This document shows positions 13,660 to 25,200 of a stretch of 64,000 nt of DNA, one piece after another (positions within the stretch are counted from its first letter, which is position 1; every line of letters starts with the position of its first letter). Position numbers and translations under genes: made by a program. The notes beneath the pieces are model-generated. The model was not told where the DNA came from. It made no database searches and saw only the letters and a program-made list of their open reading frames with translations. Origin of the DNA: Achatina immaculata (lineage: Eukaryota; Mollusca; Gastropoda; Stylommatophora; Achatinidae); contig CM019704.1 of the NCBI GenBank assembly GCA_009760885.1, forward strand, positions 17,151,929 through 17,215,928. The letters are read 5' to 3'.

Positions 13660-14745
13660 GAGAGGAGAAGATTTATGTAGATTTATATCTCCTTCCTTAA
13701 TCACTTCTGCAACAATTCCATCTGAACCAGTTGCTTTGTTGTTTCGTAGAAACATGTTACTGCAGATGGTTTCTTCCAAGTCTGGTTCCTCTATCTGAGG
13801 TTCACATGTCTGTATTTCTTTGTATGGTAATGTGCGTATAGGCTCTTCACAGTTTAGCAGTTTTTCAAAATATTCTTTCCATCCGGTACAGATTTTCCCT
13901 TCATTATTTATCATGCTTCCTTCATGTCCTTCAAGTTCTGCAGAGGTTGTTTATACCCTTGCTTTACTGTATGCAATTCTTTATAGAATTCTCTGCTTTT
14001 CTTATGTTGATGGCATGTCTGCGTCTCGCTTATCATGTCTTTTATATATTGTCATTTTTGTTGGTGAATAACTGTTTAAAGTTTCTTTTCACTGTGTGTG
14101 GCACGTCTTCTCTTTTCTTTTGTTGTTCACGTCATTCAACCATATCTGTCTTGCTGTTCTTTTCTTTATGACTTCCTCTCTGCAGACTTCATCGAACTAG
14201 TTCTTTTTTTTAAGTTATGGTCTTGGCTCCCAGACATTCTTCCGCTATGTTCTTTATAATGGTTTTTATATCTTCCCGTCTGTCACCAATGCTTTTATTT
14301 TCTTCACTCCCTCTTGTGTTTACCTTATGGTTTAGCTCTTTTCTGAATTTTTCTTTAGTGTCTTCTCTTTTCAACGCATCTCTATTTATTACTGAGCTTT
14401 TATTTAATTTAATATAAAATTTTGTCTTCATTCTTAATTTTAATTTAGCTACAACAAGTTAATGGCTGCATTCAGCCCCTCTGTAATTTCTGATCTGAAG
14501 TATGTTTGTTGTGTGCTTGGTATCAATTAAAACATGATCTATCTGGTTACATGTTAGATTATCGGGGGATTTCCATGTTTGTTTGTTGATGTTAGTATTT
14601 TGAAATCGTGTGGTGTTTATTCTCATTCCATAAGCTTCTGCCATATTTATTAGTCTCCATCCATTATCATTAGATGTTTCATGCAGACTTTCTTTTCCTG
14701 TGATGTGTCTGCGTGACTCCTTTCCTATCTCTGCACACACATGAG
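13660..14745 (-). mobile_element. LINE I: endonuclease C-terminus and linker
   Basis: Minus strand codes the end of an APE-type endonuclease (NLTCNQIDHVLID, then RNYRGAECSHYLVVAKLKL) and the linker before the RT (WKEYFEKLLNCEEPI, then NNKATGSDGI). The RT itself is missing here. Family unassigned. Confidence 0.7.
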
Positions 14746-15290
14746 GGATATTAAAAGGAGGACATCTATCGCTCTTCAGAGAATAAAACAACTAAAGAAT
14801 CTGTGGAGAGGAACTGACACAACTACAAAAATAAGATTTTTAAAGGGCATGCATCTTTCCCAACACAACATATGCCTGTGAGACCTGGACACTTAACAAA
14901 ACAGCCGAGAAACATATAAATATCTTTGAATGTAAATTATACAGAAGAGTCCTTCATATATCATGGACACAAAAAAGGACAAATGTATCCATACTACAAG
15001 GACTTAATATTGAAGAAGGCTGGCTAGTAAGGGAGATTATACCGAGAAAACTTAAATATTTTGGATATATTAAACGTCATTATAATTTGGAGAAGATCGT
15101 CTTGGAAGGTTACATAATGGAAAAAAGAAAGAGAGGAAGATCAATGCGAATATGGCTGCAAGATATCGTTGATGATCTGCTAATGGATGCATCAGCAGGA
15201 GGGCATCTTGCTTACAGCCGAGAGGCCTACAGGAAAGCTGTTAGGGAGGCAAAGTTCCGCAAAGGATATCCAAATGACTGAATGTATATT
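14746..15290 (+). mobile_element. LINE B 3' fragment
   Basis: Begins inside the polymerase at the family's RRTSIALQ segment and ends with a 64-codon open stretch (GYIMEKRKRGRSMRIWLQDI) and a short TGAATG tail. It abuts LINE I in opposite orientation. Confidence 0.82.
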
Positions 15291-15785
15291 GTATTAAAGC
15301 TTCCTAATTTAAAAAAAAATTACAAATAACTTAAAATGGCGTTTAAAATGGTATATCCATGTTTGATTCCATTTAACTGACCTTCAGAATTAACAGACAC
15401 CCATTCTCCTCTATTTGCCCGTTAAACTGAAGGTTTACCGTACAGCGACCATGGAATGTGCCAGACCTGCAATTATTCCCCCCCCCCCCTTCCCCCCCCC
15501 CCCCCAAAAAAAAAAGTGCACAGACTGCTGGGATAGAGGGAAAACCATTCCGTCATTACTAACACTTACGTTGCTTGGGGAATCTCACATCTAGTCCGAG
15601 CCAGTGATTTGAACTGCTTTTTTTTCACATTCTTACAGGCAAGTTGTAGATATTGTATTGTAAGAGTTAAATTGGGTGGGGTTTTTTTTTCTTCGTATCC
15701 ACAGATTCACGACAAACCATTGTAAAATAAGCTAAAAATAATCATGGATAAAGCTTATGAAATTTATTAATCATCTTTATCGAAG
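15291..15785. other. No gene; C/A homopolymers
   Basis: Unassigned, with a C-rich then A-rich run at 15478-15515 that could be an assembly weak spot. Confidence 0.5.
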
Positions 15786-15789
15786 CCAG

Positions 15790-16070
15790 AAAGGAACAAG
15801 TCACCATCTTCCGTCTCCGAATAGGACACAGCCGACTCCGAAGTCATATGTATACAAAGTTTAAGGTTGGTACTACTAATCTATGTACATGTGCCCAGGT
15901 GCCCCAAACTGTGGAACATATCCTCCAGAACTGCATCAACTACGAGACACTGAGAAATAATTACTGGCCCAGTGAAACCACTAAAGAAGATAAGCTCTAC
16001 GGTTCCATACATGAGTTACAAAAAACAGTGAAATTTATCCAAGAGACGGGACTGCAGATATAGACAGACA
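15790..16070 (+). mobile_element. LINE F-type C-terminal fragment
   Basis: Open frame with RLRIGHSRLRSHMYTKF, then CTCAQVPQTVEHILQNC (the Cys-His zinc-like motif at the end of many LINE polymerases), ending IQETGLQI. Same domain as the minus-strand copy at 8757-8950. Confidence 0.8.
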
Positions 16071-16274
16071 ATGCGAACGAAGAGGAAGAAGATCTTTATC
16101 GAAGCCATCATCTTTAGCATCGGGATAGACTTTGAGAATAACAGAGAACATGAAGTAAATCACCGGGCATCGTTACAAAGTTCATTCGCCATCTCAACAC
16201 TGACAGATTTTGAGCATGTAGGCGAGATAAGACAAATAGTTTTGTTGTACAGAAAACATGAGGGATATGAGATT

Positions 16275-18130
16275 CTTATCTTATATCCTTCCCGTGCCGT
16301 TAAACGTCACATAGGGCTCGCAAAGTAGTTCGCCAATTTTTCCTGTCTTCGGCGAGTCTTTCAACCTCATCAAAGGATTTTATGCCTGTTAATTTGGCCT
16401 CTCTTAATAATGTCCTCTTCAGAGTTTCACGCGGTCTGCCTCTTTTTATTCGGCCTTTTGTGTTTCACATGATAGCTTGTTTTGGGATTCTCTGAATTTT
16501 TTTTTTCATCATGTGACCGACATATGTCCATCTCCTTTTCCTGATCACCCATGAGACTGGTTGTTGTTTGCTCATCTGTCTTATATCTGCGTTGTTCTTG
16601 AATTCGTTCCTCTTTATGCTGAGTATTTTTCTTAGGCATCTGTTTTAAAATAGTCTAATTTCTTGTCTATTTCTTGAGTTGTTTTCCAGTTTCACATATA
16701 TAAATGAAGGTGGATGTTACATTTGAACTGAAAAGTTTTAACTTGGCTTTTGTGCTTATAACTTTGGAGTGCCATATGTTCTCAAGATTCTTGAAGGTCA
16801 ATGCTGCTTTTGCAATTCTAATTCTGACTTCCTTTCTGGTGTCACCATCCTAGTCATGTAGCTGTCAAGATACGCAGATTTGTTTTCTTCAACAGTTGTC
16901 CCTTCTATGTATATTTTTCCTTTTTGATTAATGGGAAGTTTCATTATTTTTGTTTTTTCCTTGTTAATTTCAAGTCTTATTTTACTAGCCAGTGAAGACA
17001 GGGTTTCTATTTTTTCCTGCACCGATTGCACATTGTCACTGATAAGACTTATGTCATCACCAAAATCAAAATCTTCTAGTTGGGTCCCATGTGCCCAATC
17101 AATACGTGTTACCTGTGTAGCATTTTTTCATTATGAAGTCTATGGCAATTCCAAAAAAAAAAAAAAGCAAAGGAGATAGTATACATCTTTGATTCATGCC
17201 TGTTTCAATCTGGAACCATTCTCTTATTCCTTCTTCTGTGTTGATTGCATAGACATATCCATTGTGGAGATCCTTAATGATGTTGACAATTGTATATCGT
17301 ATTCCATATAGTCATAAAATTCTCCACAATGAATCTCTGTGTATGCTATCAAACGTCTGTTTAAAGTCTATGAAGTTCAGGATTAATGGTTTTTGCTATT
17401 CAATATGTTCTTGAAGTATTATTCTTAGAGTAAAGATCTGGTCAAGACAGCTTCTCCCTTTTTGAAATCCTGCTTGTTCTTCTCTCGTTGCAGTATCCAC
17501 CATATCTCTAAGTCTAGTAAGAATGACTTTGCAAAATACTTTTGACACAGCTGATAGTAAGGTTAGCTCTTTCCAATTATTGCAGTCACTAAGGTTGCCT
17601 TTTTTCAGGTATTTTAACAATGATTCCTTTTTTCCATTTAGAAGGGACCTTTTCTTCTTTCCAAATTTTATTAAACATTCTGTGTAGTTGGGTCACGTAG
17701 CCACTGTTAATAGCTTTTAACATTTCAGGTCTTATTTCATCTTCACCTGCAGCTTTGTTGTTAGCCATTAGATTCACTGCTGTTTCAATTTCATGCTATG
17801 TAATTTCATCTAGTTTGATATTTAGTTCTGGAATTTCAAGGTTTATCACTTCTTTTGGGTGTGGCTAATTAGGTATTTCTTGGAAGTGTTCAGCTCATCT
17901 TTGCTTTTGGTCTTTACTTGATGTTAATATGGTTCCAGTTTTGCTAAAGACTGGTCTTTCTTTAGATGTAATATTACCCGTTAGCCTTTTTTGTACGTTA
18001 TATAGAGTTTTGCTATCTCCTGTTTTTGCTGCTTTCTCTGCCTCTTTCGCCATATTGTCTATGTATTCTCTTTTATCCCTTCTAGTTGAACTTTTTATTT
18101 TATTGTCTAGTTCTTTGTTTGTTGCTTTGC
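16275..18130 (-). mobile_element. LINE C, long copy (left part)
   Basis: From the 3' end near 16275 the minus strand reads C-terminal region, then RT palm, fingers (KVFCKVILTRLRDMVDTATR, then EQAGFQKGRSCLDQIF) and the linker before the RT (NNKAAGEDEI). It is interrupted at 18142 by element J and continues at 19693-19945. Confidence 0.87.
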
Positions 18131-18142
18131 CAAATCTTTTCC

Positions 18143-19679
18143 TTCTTCTTCTTCTTCGTTCGCTTCTACCACCAATACCGCACTGTGATCCTACTGACTT
18201 TACGCCTGCGGTCCTCGTTAGGTCCCGTGGTCTCCTATGTGGTTCCCGAAAGGACCACATGAGATCTCCGAGAGGACCACAAGAGATTCAGAGTATCACA
18301 GGGCTTTAGCCTGTATTCTTGGTGGGTCTCTGAAGCGGATTGCGTGACACCGTGGTTTTCGTTGCACCAGTTTAGTCTAGAGTCGGACTTTCTCACCGGA
18401 AGACCTCGACATGTTTAGGATATCAGTGCATCCCTGCTGGGTGAGAGGTGGTAGCCCACCCAGGCCAGAGTTGGACTTTCTCACCGGAAAACCTGAACAT
18501 GTTTTGAGATAGCCGTGTATCACCGCCAGGTGAAAGGTGGTTGCCCATCCAGTCAAGAGTTGGACATTCTCACCGGAAAACCTCAGCGTGATTAGGATAC
18601 GCTGACATCCCCGCCGGGTGAGAGGTGGTTGCCTATCTAGACTGCCCTGGTCCAGTGTCTCCGACTTCTGCATTTTGCGGTCGTGGCCGCTACCCTTCCT
18701 AGTTGTGACCAGGATGTAGCTTTTGTCCAAGAGGAAGAATCCTCGCCACTAATGACTTCTACTCCTGGGTTGAGCCGGTTTAGGCATATTATCCCAGTAT
18801 GAGGGTGTTTGAGACATGACCGACCTCTAGAGCAGAGGTACTGTGACATGCGTAGCCTTCAAGATTCACCCCTGGTGTGAGCCGGTTTAGGCATAATTCA
18901 CCAATATGGGTGTATATCAGGCGTGACCGACCTCAAGAGCGGAGTTGGCATGACATGTCTAGCCATCAAGTTTCACCCCTGGTGTGTGCCGGTTTAGGCA
19001 TATTTCACCAGTGTAGGTGTATTTCGGACATGGCCGGCCTCTAGAGCAGAGGCGCCATGGTATGTGTAGTTCTCGCAGCGATACTACTGGACAACCGATT
19101 AAATTTCACTTTATCCTTTCCTTCACCTTTTCACATCGGCGCCGCACAGCAACCTTTATTTCTTTTCCGCATTTTCTTCCTTGACCGGGAGGAGCTTCAC
19201 TCCACACGCGGCATTCGAAGAGTCTCGCCAGCAGTGTCCCAACCTCTAGGATAAGCCGGTTCATGCATTTCACCCGATATGACTGCACTCATGACGTCGC
19301 CGACCTCCAGTCCAGAGGTGCCGTGATTTGACTGTTTGCTTCGCTTTATCCTTTCTACCACCTTTTCCGCAGTGGTGCTGCGCGGCAACCCCATTTGCAC
19401 CTTTCTTCATTGGCCGAGAGGAGCACCGCTCCACGCACGGCAACTGAAGAATCTCGCCAGCAGCAGTAGATGAGCTACCAAACGTGCCACTCATCTACCC
19501 TAAGTATCTGGTTTTCAGGCGCCAGATATTCGCCCTCGCCCCTTCTCCTGTCAGTTTAAACAGTTCTACCACGGGAAGGACAGGAGCTGGACTTGACTGC
19601 CAGAGGCTGTTTGAGACGCACGCCGTTGGAGTGGAGATCTAATTCTCCACCCCACCTCCGGCAATAACAGTCCTTAGAA
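18143..19679 (-). mobile_element. Element J: GC-rich, internally repetitive retroposon
   Basis: A 1.5-kb insertion into LINE C, flanked by a 13-bp target-site duplication CCAAATCTTTTCC (18130-18142 and 19680-19692). On the minus strand it starts GGTTCTAAGGACTG and ends in a (GAA)n tail, so it looks like a retroposon. Inside are three units of about 88 bp carrying TTTCTCACCGGAA (from about 18384) and three or four units of 106-113 bp carrying GAGCCGGTTTAGGCAT (from about 18771). It is clearly richer in GC than its surroundings. No RT, and no known family recognised. Confidence 0.75.
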
Positions 19680-19692
19680 CCAAATCTTTTCC

Positions 19693-19945
19693 GATATCTG
19701 TCTTTACATTCAACATGGCTAATTTGTCTGCTTGTCTTTCATGTATGTACTTCCATGTGTTTTCTGATATCCATGGTTTTCTGTTTGTTTTTTGCAGTCC
19801 AGCACTTGCCTTTGCTGCTGTGATTATGGCTGTGTTGTAAGAATTCCATAATTCATCTATATCTATCTCCTCTACCTCATTGAGTGTTGTGAAATGACTG
19901 ATAAGTTCCAGATTGAAATTACTGGTAGTATTTTATTCCTGTAGC
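19693..19945 (-). mobile_element. LINE C continuation after element J
   Basis: Continues the LINE C reading from 18130 once the duplicated target site is removed; matches 31745-31990. Ends at CCTGTAG, where the inverted element J copy begins. Confidence 0.8.
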
Positions 19946-20546
19946 GGTTCTAAGGACTGCAAACGCGCCACAAACAGCCTCTGGCAGTCAAGTCCAGCTC
20001 CTGGCCTTCCCGTGGCAGAACTGTTTAAACTGACAGAAGAAGGGGCGAGGGCGAATATCTGGCGCCTGAAAACCAGTTACTTAGGGTAGATGAGTGGCAC
20101 GTTTGGTAGCTCATCTGCCGCTGTTGGCGAGATCTTCAGCTGCCTTGCGTGGAGCGGTGCTCCTCCCGGCCAATGAAGAAATTTGCATATGAGGTTGCCA
20201 CGCAGCATCACTGCGGAAAAGGTGGTAGAAAGGATAAAGCGAAGCAAACAGTCAAATCACGGCACCTCTGGTTTGGAGGTCGGCCACGTCCTGAGTGCAG
20301 TCATATCGGGTGAAATGCATGAACCGGCTTGTCCCAGAGGTTAAGACACTGCTGGCGAGACTCTTCAAATGCCGCGCGTGGAGTGAAGCTCCTCCCGGTT
20401 AAGGAAGTAAATGCGGAAAAGAAATAAAGGTTGCTGTGCGGAGCCGATGGGAAAAGGTGGTGGAAAGTGAAGTTTAACCGGTATGTCCAGTAGTATCGCT
20501 ACGAGAGCTATACCACGGCACCTCTGCTCTAGAGGCCGGCCACGTC
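19946..20546 (+). mobile_element. Element J, second copy, inverted
   Basis: Reverse complement of about 19030-19679: starts GGTTCTAAGGACTG and ends GGCCGGCCACGTC. It lacks the repeat-rich 3' half and the GAA tail. Together the copies form a long inverted repeat with a 270-bp spacer. The right end joins the ankyrin exon directly. Confidence 0.8.
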
Positions 20547-22299
20547 AGCTGCTGAACATGGTCACACAGAGATTGTTTCACTATTAGTGGCAAACAAGGC
20601 AGATGTTAATGTGAAGAGCAATTGTGGTGGATACACACCACTGCAGATGACTGTTGAACACGGTCACACAGAGATTGTTTCATTATTGGTGGCAAACAAG
20701 GCAGATGCTAATGTGAAGAACAGTTGGGGATACACACAACTACATGTGGCTGCTAAACACAGTCAAACAGCAATTGTCTCACTATTAGTGACAAACAAGG
20801 CAGATGTTAATGTGAAGAGCATTTGGGGATACACACCGCTACAGGTGGCTGCTGAACACAATCACAGAAAAATTGTTTCACTATTAGTGGCAAACAAGGC
20901 AGATGTTAATGTGAAGGAAAAGATGGGATACACACCACTATATGTGGCTGCTAAACATGGTTACACAGAGATTGTTTACTATTAGTAGCAAACAAGGCAG
21001 ATGTTAATGTGAAGAGCAAGAACGGAAACACACCACTACATGTTGCTGCTGAACATGGTCACATAGAGATTGTATCATTATTAGTGGAAAACAAGGCAGA
21101 TGTTAATGTGAAGAGCAGTTCGGGATATACGCCATTACAGGTGGCTGCCGAACACAATCACAGAAAGATTATTTCACTATTAGTGGCAAATAAGGCAGAT
21201 GTTAATGTGAAGAGCAAGAACGGAAACACACCAATACATGTTGCTACTGAACATGGTCACATAGAGATTGTATCATTATTAGTGGATAACAAGGCAGATA
21301 TTAATGTAAAGGAAGAGATGGGATACACACCACTACATGTAGCTGTTAAACATGGTTACACAGAGATTGTTTCACTATTAGTGGCAAACAAGGCAGATGT
21401 TAATGTGAAGGAAGAGATGGGATTCACACCGCTACATGTGGCTGCTGAACTTGGTCACACAGAGATTGTTTCACTATTAGTGGCAAACAAGGCAGATGTT
21501 AATGTGAAGGAAGAGATGGGATTCACATCGCTACATGTGGCTGCCAAACTTGGTCACACAGAGATTGTTTCACTATTAGTGGCAAATAAGGCAGATGTTA
21601 ATGTGAAGGGCAAGAAGGGACACACACCACTATATGCTGCTACTGAGCATGGTCACACAGAGATTGTTTCACTGTTAGTGGCAAACAAAGCAGATGTTAA
21701 TGTGAAGGAAGATATGGGATACATATCTCTACATGTGGCTGCCAAACATGGTCACACAGAGATTGCTTCAATACTAGTGGCAAACAAGGCAGATGTTAAT
21801 GTCAAGAGCAAGAATGAAAACACACCACTACATGTTGCTACTGAACATGGTCACACAGAGATTGCTTCACAATTATTGACAAAAATGGCAGATGTTAATG
21901 TGAAAAGTGAGAAAGGAAACACACTCCTACATCTGGCTGCTGAACATGGTCACACAGAGATTGTTAAACTGTTACTGACCAGAATGGCAGAAGTTAACAG
22001 TACTAATAAATTAGGTCTTACACCACTGCACTTGAGTTCTAAACATGACCATACAGAGATTGTGTCCTTGTTACTTGCATACAGAGCAGATATTAGTGCC
22101 AGATGTTTGGAAGGTTTCACGCCATTATATTATGCTGCAGAGTCTGGGAAGAGAAGAACTGTGGATTATTTATTACAACATGGTGCTGTTCTAGATAATC
22201 TCAGTTACAGAAGTTGTATTGGTTGCTGGTGGAGAAAGCTTAGTCTCAAACAGTCTACCACAACAAGGGTCAGCATTGCTCTAAGACCACACAATGAGG
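20547..22299 (+). CDS. Ankyrin exon: about 17 repeats, one frameshift
   Basis: Repeat unit 99 bases. Repeats 2-14 are very similar even at DNA level; the last three (starting at KGNTLLH, LGLTPLH and EGFTPLYY) are more diverged and look like a normal array end. Repeats 4 and 7 share an unusual EHNHRKI loop, and repeats 9-11 share KEEMG, pointing to multi-unit duplications. Frame break: ATTGTTT-ACTATTAG where other units read ATTGTTTCACTATTAG. The exon ends at GAGG|GTAAGA. Confidence 0.85.
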
Positions 22300-25200
22300 G
22301 TAAGAAATGTAAGATATATGTTTTGTAACAAAAAGTTATTTTTAACACTAAGAACAGCAGATAATAATTTTATGAAACAAATACAAGTTATTTTTCTATG
22401 TGCCATGGCGCTTGGCATAGGCGATCATTTCTCTCCACAATTCCCTGTCTTTTGTGTTGATTATGAGATCCGCTGGTGACTTTCTTCCTAGCCACACTGA
22501 CTGCCCATCCAGTAACTTCTCTCTCCGTCTTCCTCTGTCTCTTCTTCCCTCATTTTTTTCCAGTCGCCACAGTGTGTTCCAATTTTCCTTTTCTCAGGAA
22601 ATGTCCTATAAATCTCACTTGTCTGCCAAGACAAGTTATACCTGGTTTCTTTAATACTTTTATATACCTGAATGTGGTAATATCTGTAAAGTAAAATAAA
22701 ATGGAATAAAACAATATATAAATATATGAAATCAAATATATCTGTGATATAAATCTTGTAATTTATATTCATTTATGTAGTAGGGCATGAGTGTAATTAA
22801 ATAATGACTTATTTAAAAAAATAAATTCATTCTGCCATAAATGTAAGATACAATAATAAAACTCTTCAAGAATCTGTGTTGATGTATGTGAGGGAATACA
22901 TGGATAAATGTTTTACTCTGTATATATGTATGTGTCTGTCTGTGTATTGTGAAAAGTTTTAGTGAGAGCATCAAAGAAAGCCAAAAAGAAGTTCAACAAA
23001 TGATTATGATCTGTACTATGAGAAAAAGATGTAACATTTTGTATCATAGATTTTGAGAGATAGTAAACGTGTGAGAAGTATTAGACATAAGTTCAGAAAT
23101 GGATATGCTGACAGTCTGAAAAAAATGACAGATTAAAGTTGATAAATTATGTAATTAACAAAAAACTCTCTCTCTTTCTCTTGTATCAAACTACATTAGC
23201 ATCAGCCAGGTCCTTAGATATTCAAACAGCAAACACAGAATATCATGTAACAGCTACAGGCAGAGATGTTGAAAGTAATAGCGACCCCAGACTGAATTAT
23301 GAGAATCTTATACAAAGCAATTTATCAGGTAAGCTACAAGCTTTATATGAGAATATTACACAAAACAAAATATCAGATAAACTACAAGTTTTATACAAGA
23401 ATTTTACACAAAGCATTATATCAGGTAAACTACAAGTTTTATACAGACTTTTACACAAAGCAATAAACTGTCCGGCATAAAGTATAGCTCAATTGTAAAA
23501 ATGGAAAATAACTTAAGCGGCATACATATTTTCGTTAAAAAAAAAAAAAAAAGTGAAATGAAACTCAGAAAAATGGGTAATTTTATTATTACTGGCAATC
23601 ATATTTAGATTTTGAAAATTACGCCAGTCAGATGTCCGCCATTACATTTGATACATTCAGGCAGGCATCTGGAAAATTCTTGCATAACACCATTTAACAT
23701 GTTCAAAGGGTCTGCAATTGACTGTGGTCAGCTAGAATACACCATATTCCTGAGGTACCCCTACATAAAAGAAGTCTGCGACTGATAAATCCGGTAACCT
23801 TGCTGGCCAGTGAATATCCCCAAGTCTTTAATAAAATGAGGTAGAAATGACCACAAAACATGACCTTTCAATGAGTTTTCCATCTGTAAGTGTATTCTCA
23901 AAGATTCCGTACCATCATGGCTTGAAATTGATGAGACTGTAAAGTTTATGCAAAATAAGAGACAGTCAATTAACAATTCACTATTGTTTGATCAATTCAC
24001 ATATCTGAAGCACTGTATTGAAGTGGTACTCACAAAAGAGAAAGGCAACTGGAATAGAAAATCCAGCCAGGAGAAGTGGACCTATTTCTTTGGACAGTCT
24101 GAATTTTTGTAACAGTGTTAGGAGTTATTAAAACTGTGTGAATTTATCTTTAGTGTTCCTGGACATAATGCAAATGTGGAAAGGGCATTTTCTTTAATGA
24201 ATGTGTAATGGACAGAGGAACGAATTTGCCTTCATGTCTCAACAGTTGAAGCAATAATTAAATATACTTTTAATTATTGAATTAGCTGCTTAGATTTCTA
24301 GGATTATGTCAGTCAGTGGCAAGATCCTCTGTCCTGAACTTTCAAGTCTGATAAATACTAGGAACAGGAAGCAGAATGGTAGGATGATGGAGGAACTTGA
24401 AGGTAAATATCTGACAGTAAAATACACTCATACTCAGGTCAAGAATTTTCTACATCCTGTGAATTAATTTTGAGCCATTTTAATTTCAAAATTCATGCAA
24501 AGTATACAACATTAAACATAGATGTTATACATATATGAAATTTAATAGTTTCTGCTCTTCTGAGCTGAATAACATTAGTATGGTATAACATGTACTCTTT
24601 CCTTGGATATGCTGTTTGAAAACAAAATTCTTAGATTCTAGGACATGTCTGCTATTCTTTATTACTAATTAATGATGATATTCAAATAGATTTTCCTTTA
24701 TTCAGTCTGAGAAAAAAAACCTGGTTTTTCCTTTACAGAATCTGGCAACCCTATGTTAAAACACAGTACAAGGCAGGTCACATGATGTTGTGACAATCAG
24801 TTATTATTTTTGTTCATGAATATCAGCAATGTTAAATTACATGAAGAAGAAAAATTCAAGCATGCAGAAAGATAAGATTGTACTGAAGCTTATTTCACAC
24901 ATTAAATACTTATAAAAACTAGGTTAGTAAAACAGAAATAAAGGTCTGTCACAATAATGTTCATAGCAAAACAGCAGTAACAGTCTGGCAGTATAACATT
25001 CATAACAAAACAGCAATAAATGTCTGTCAGAACAATGTCTATAACAAAACGGCAATAAAAGTCTATTAGAATAAATCTTATAACAAAATGGCAATAAAAG
25101 TCTGTAAGAATATCATTATAACAAAATGGCAATAAAAGTCTGCCAATATCATTTATAAGAAAATGGCAATAAAATCTATCAGAATATCATTAATAACAAA

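Noticed and set aside
18377..18849. Repetitive minus-strand frames in element J (PPLTRRGC repeats)
   Set aside because: The repeats follow the 88-bp tandem array, whose length is not a multiple of three; no start context or domain.
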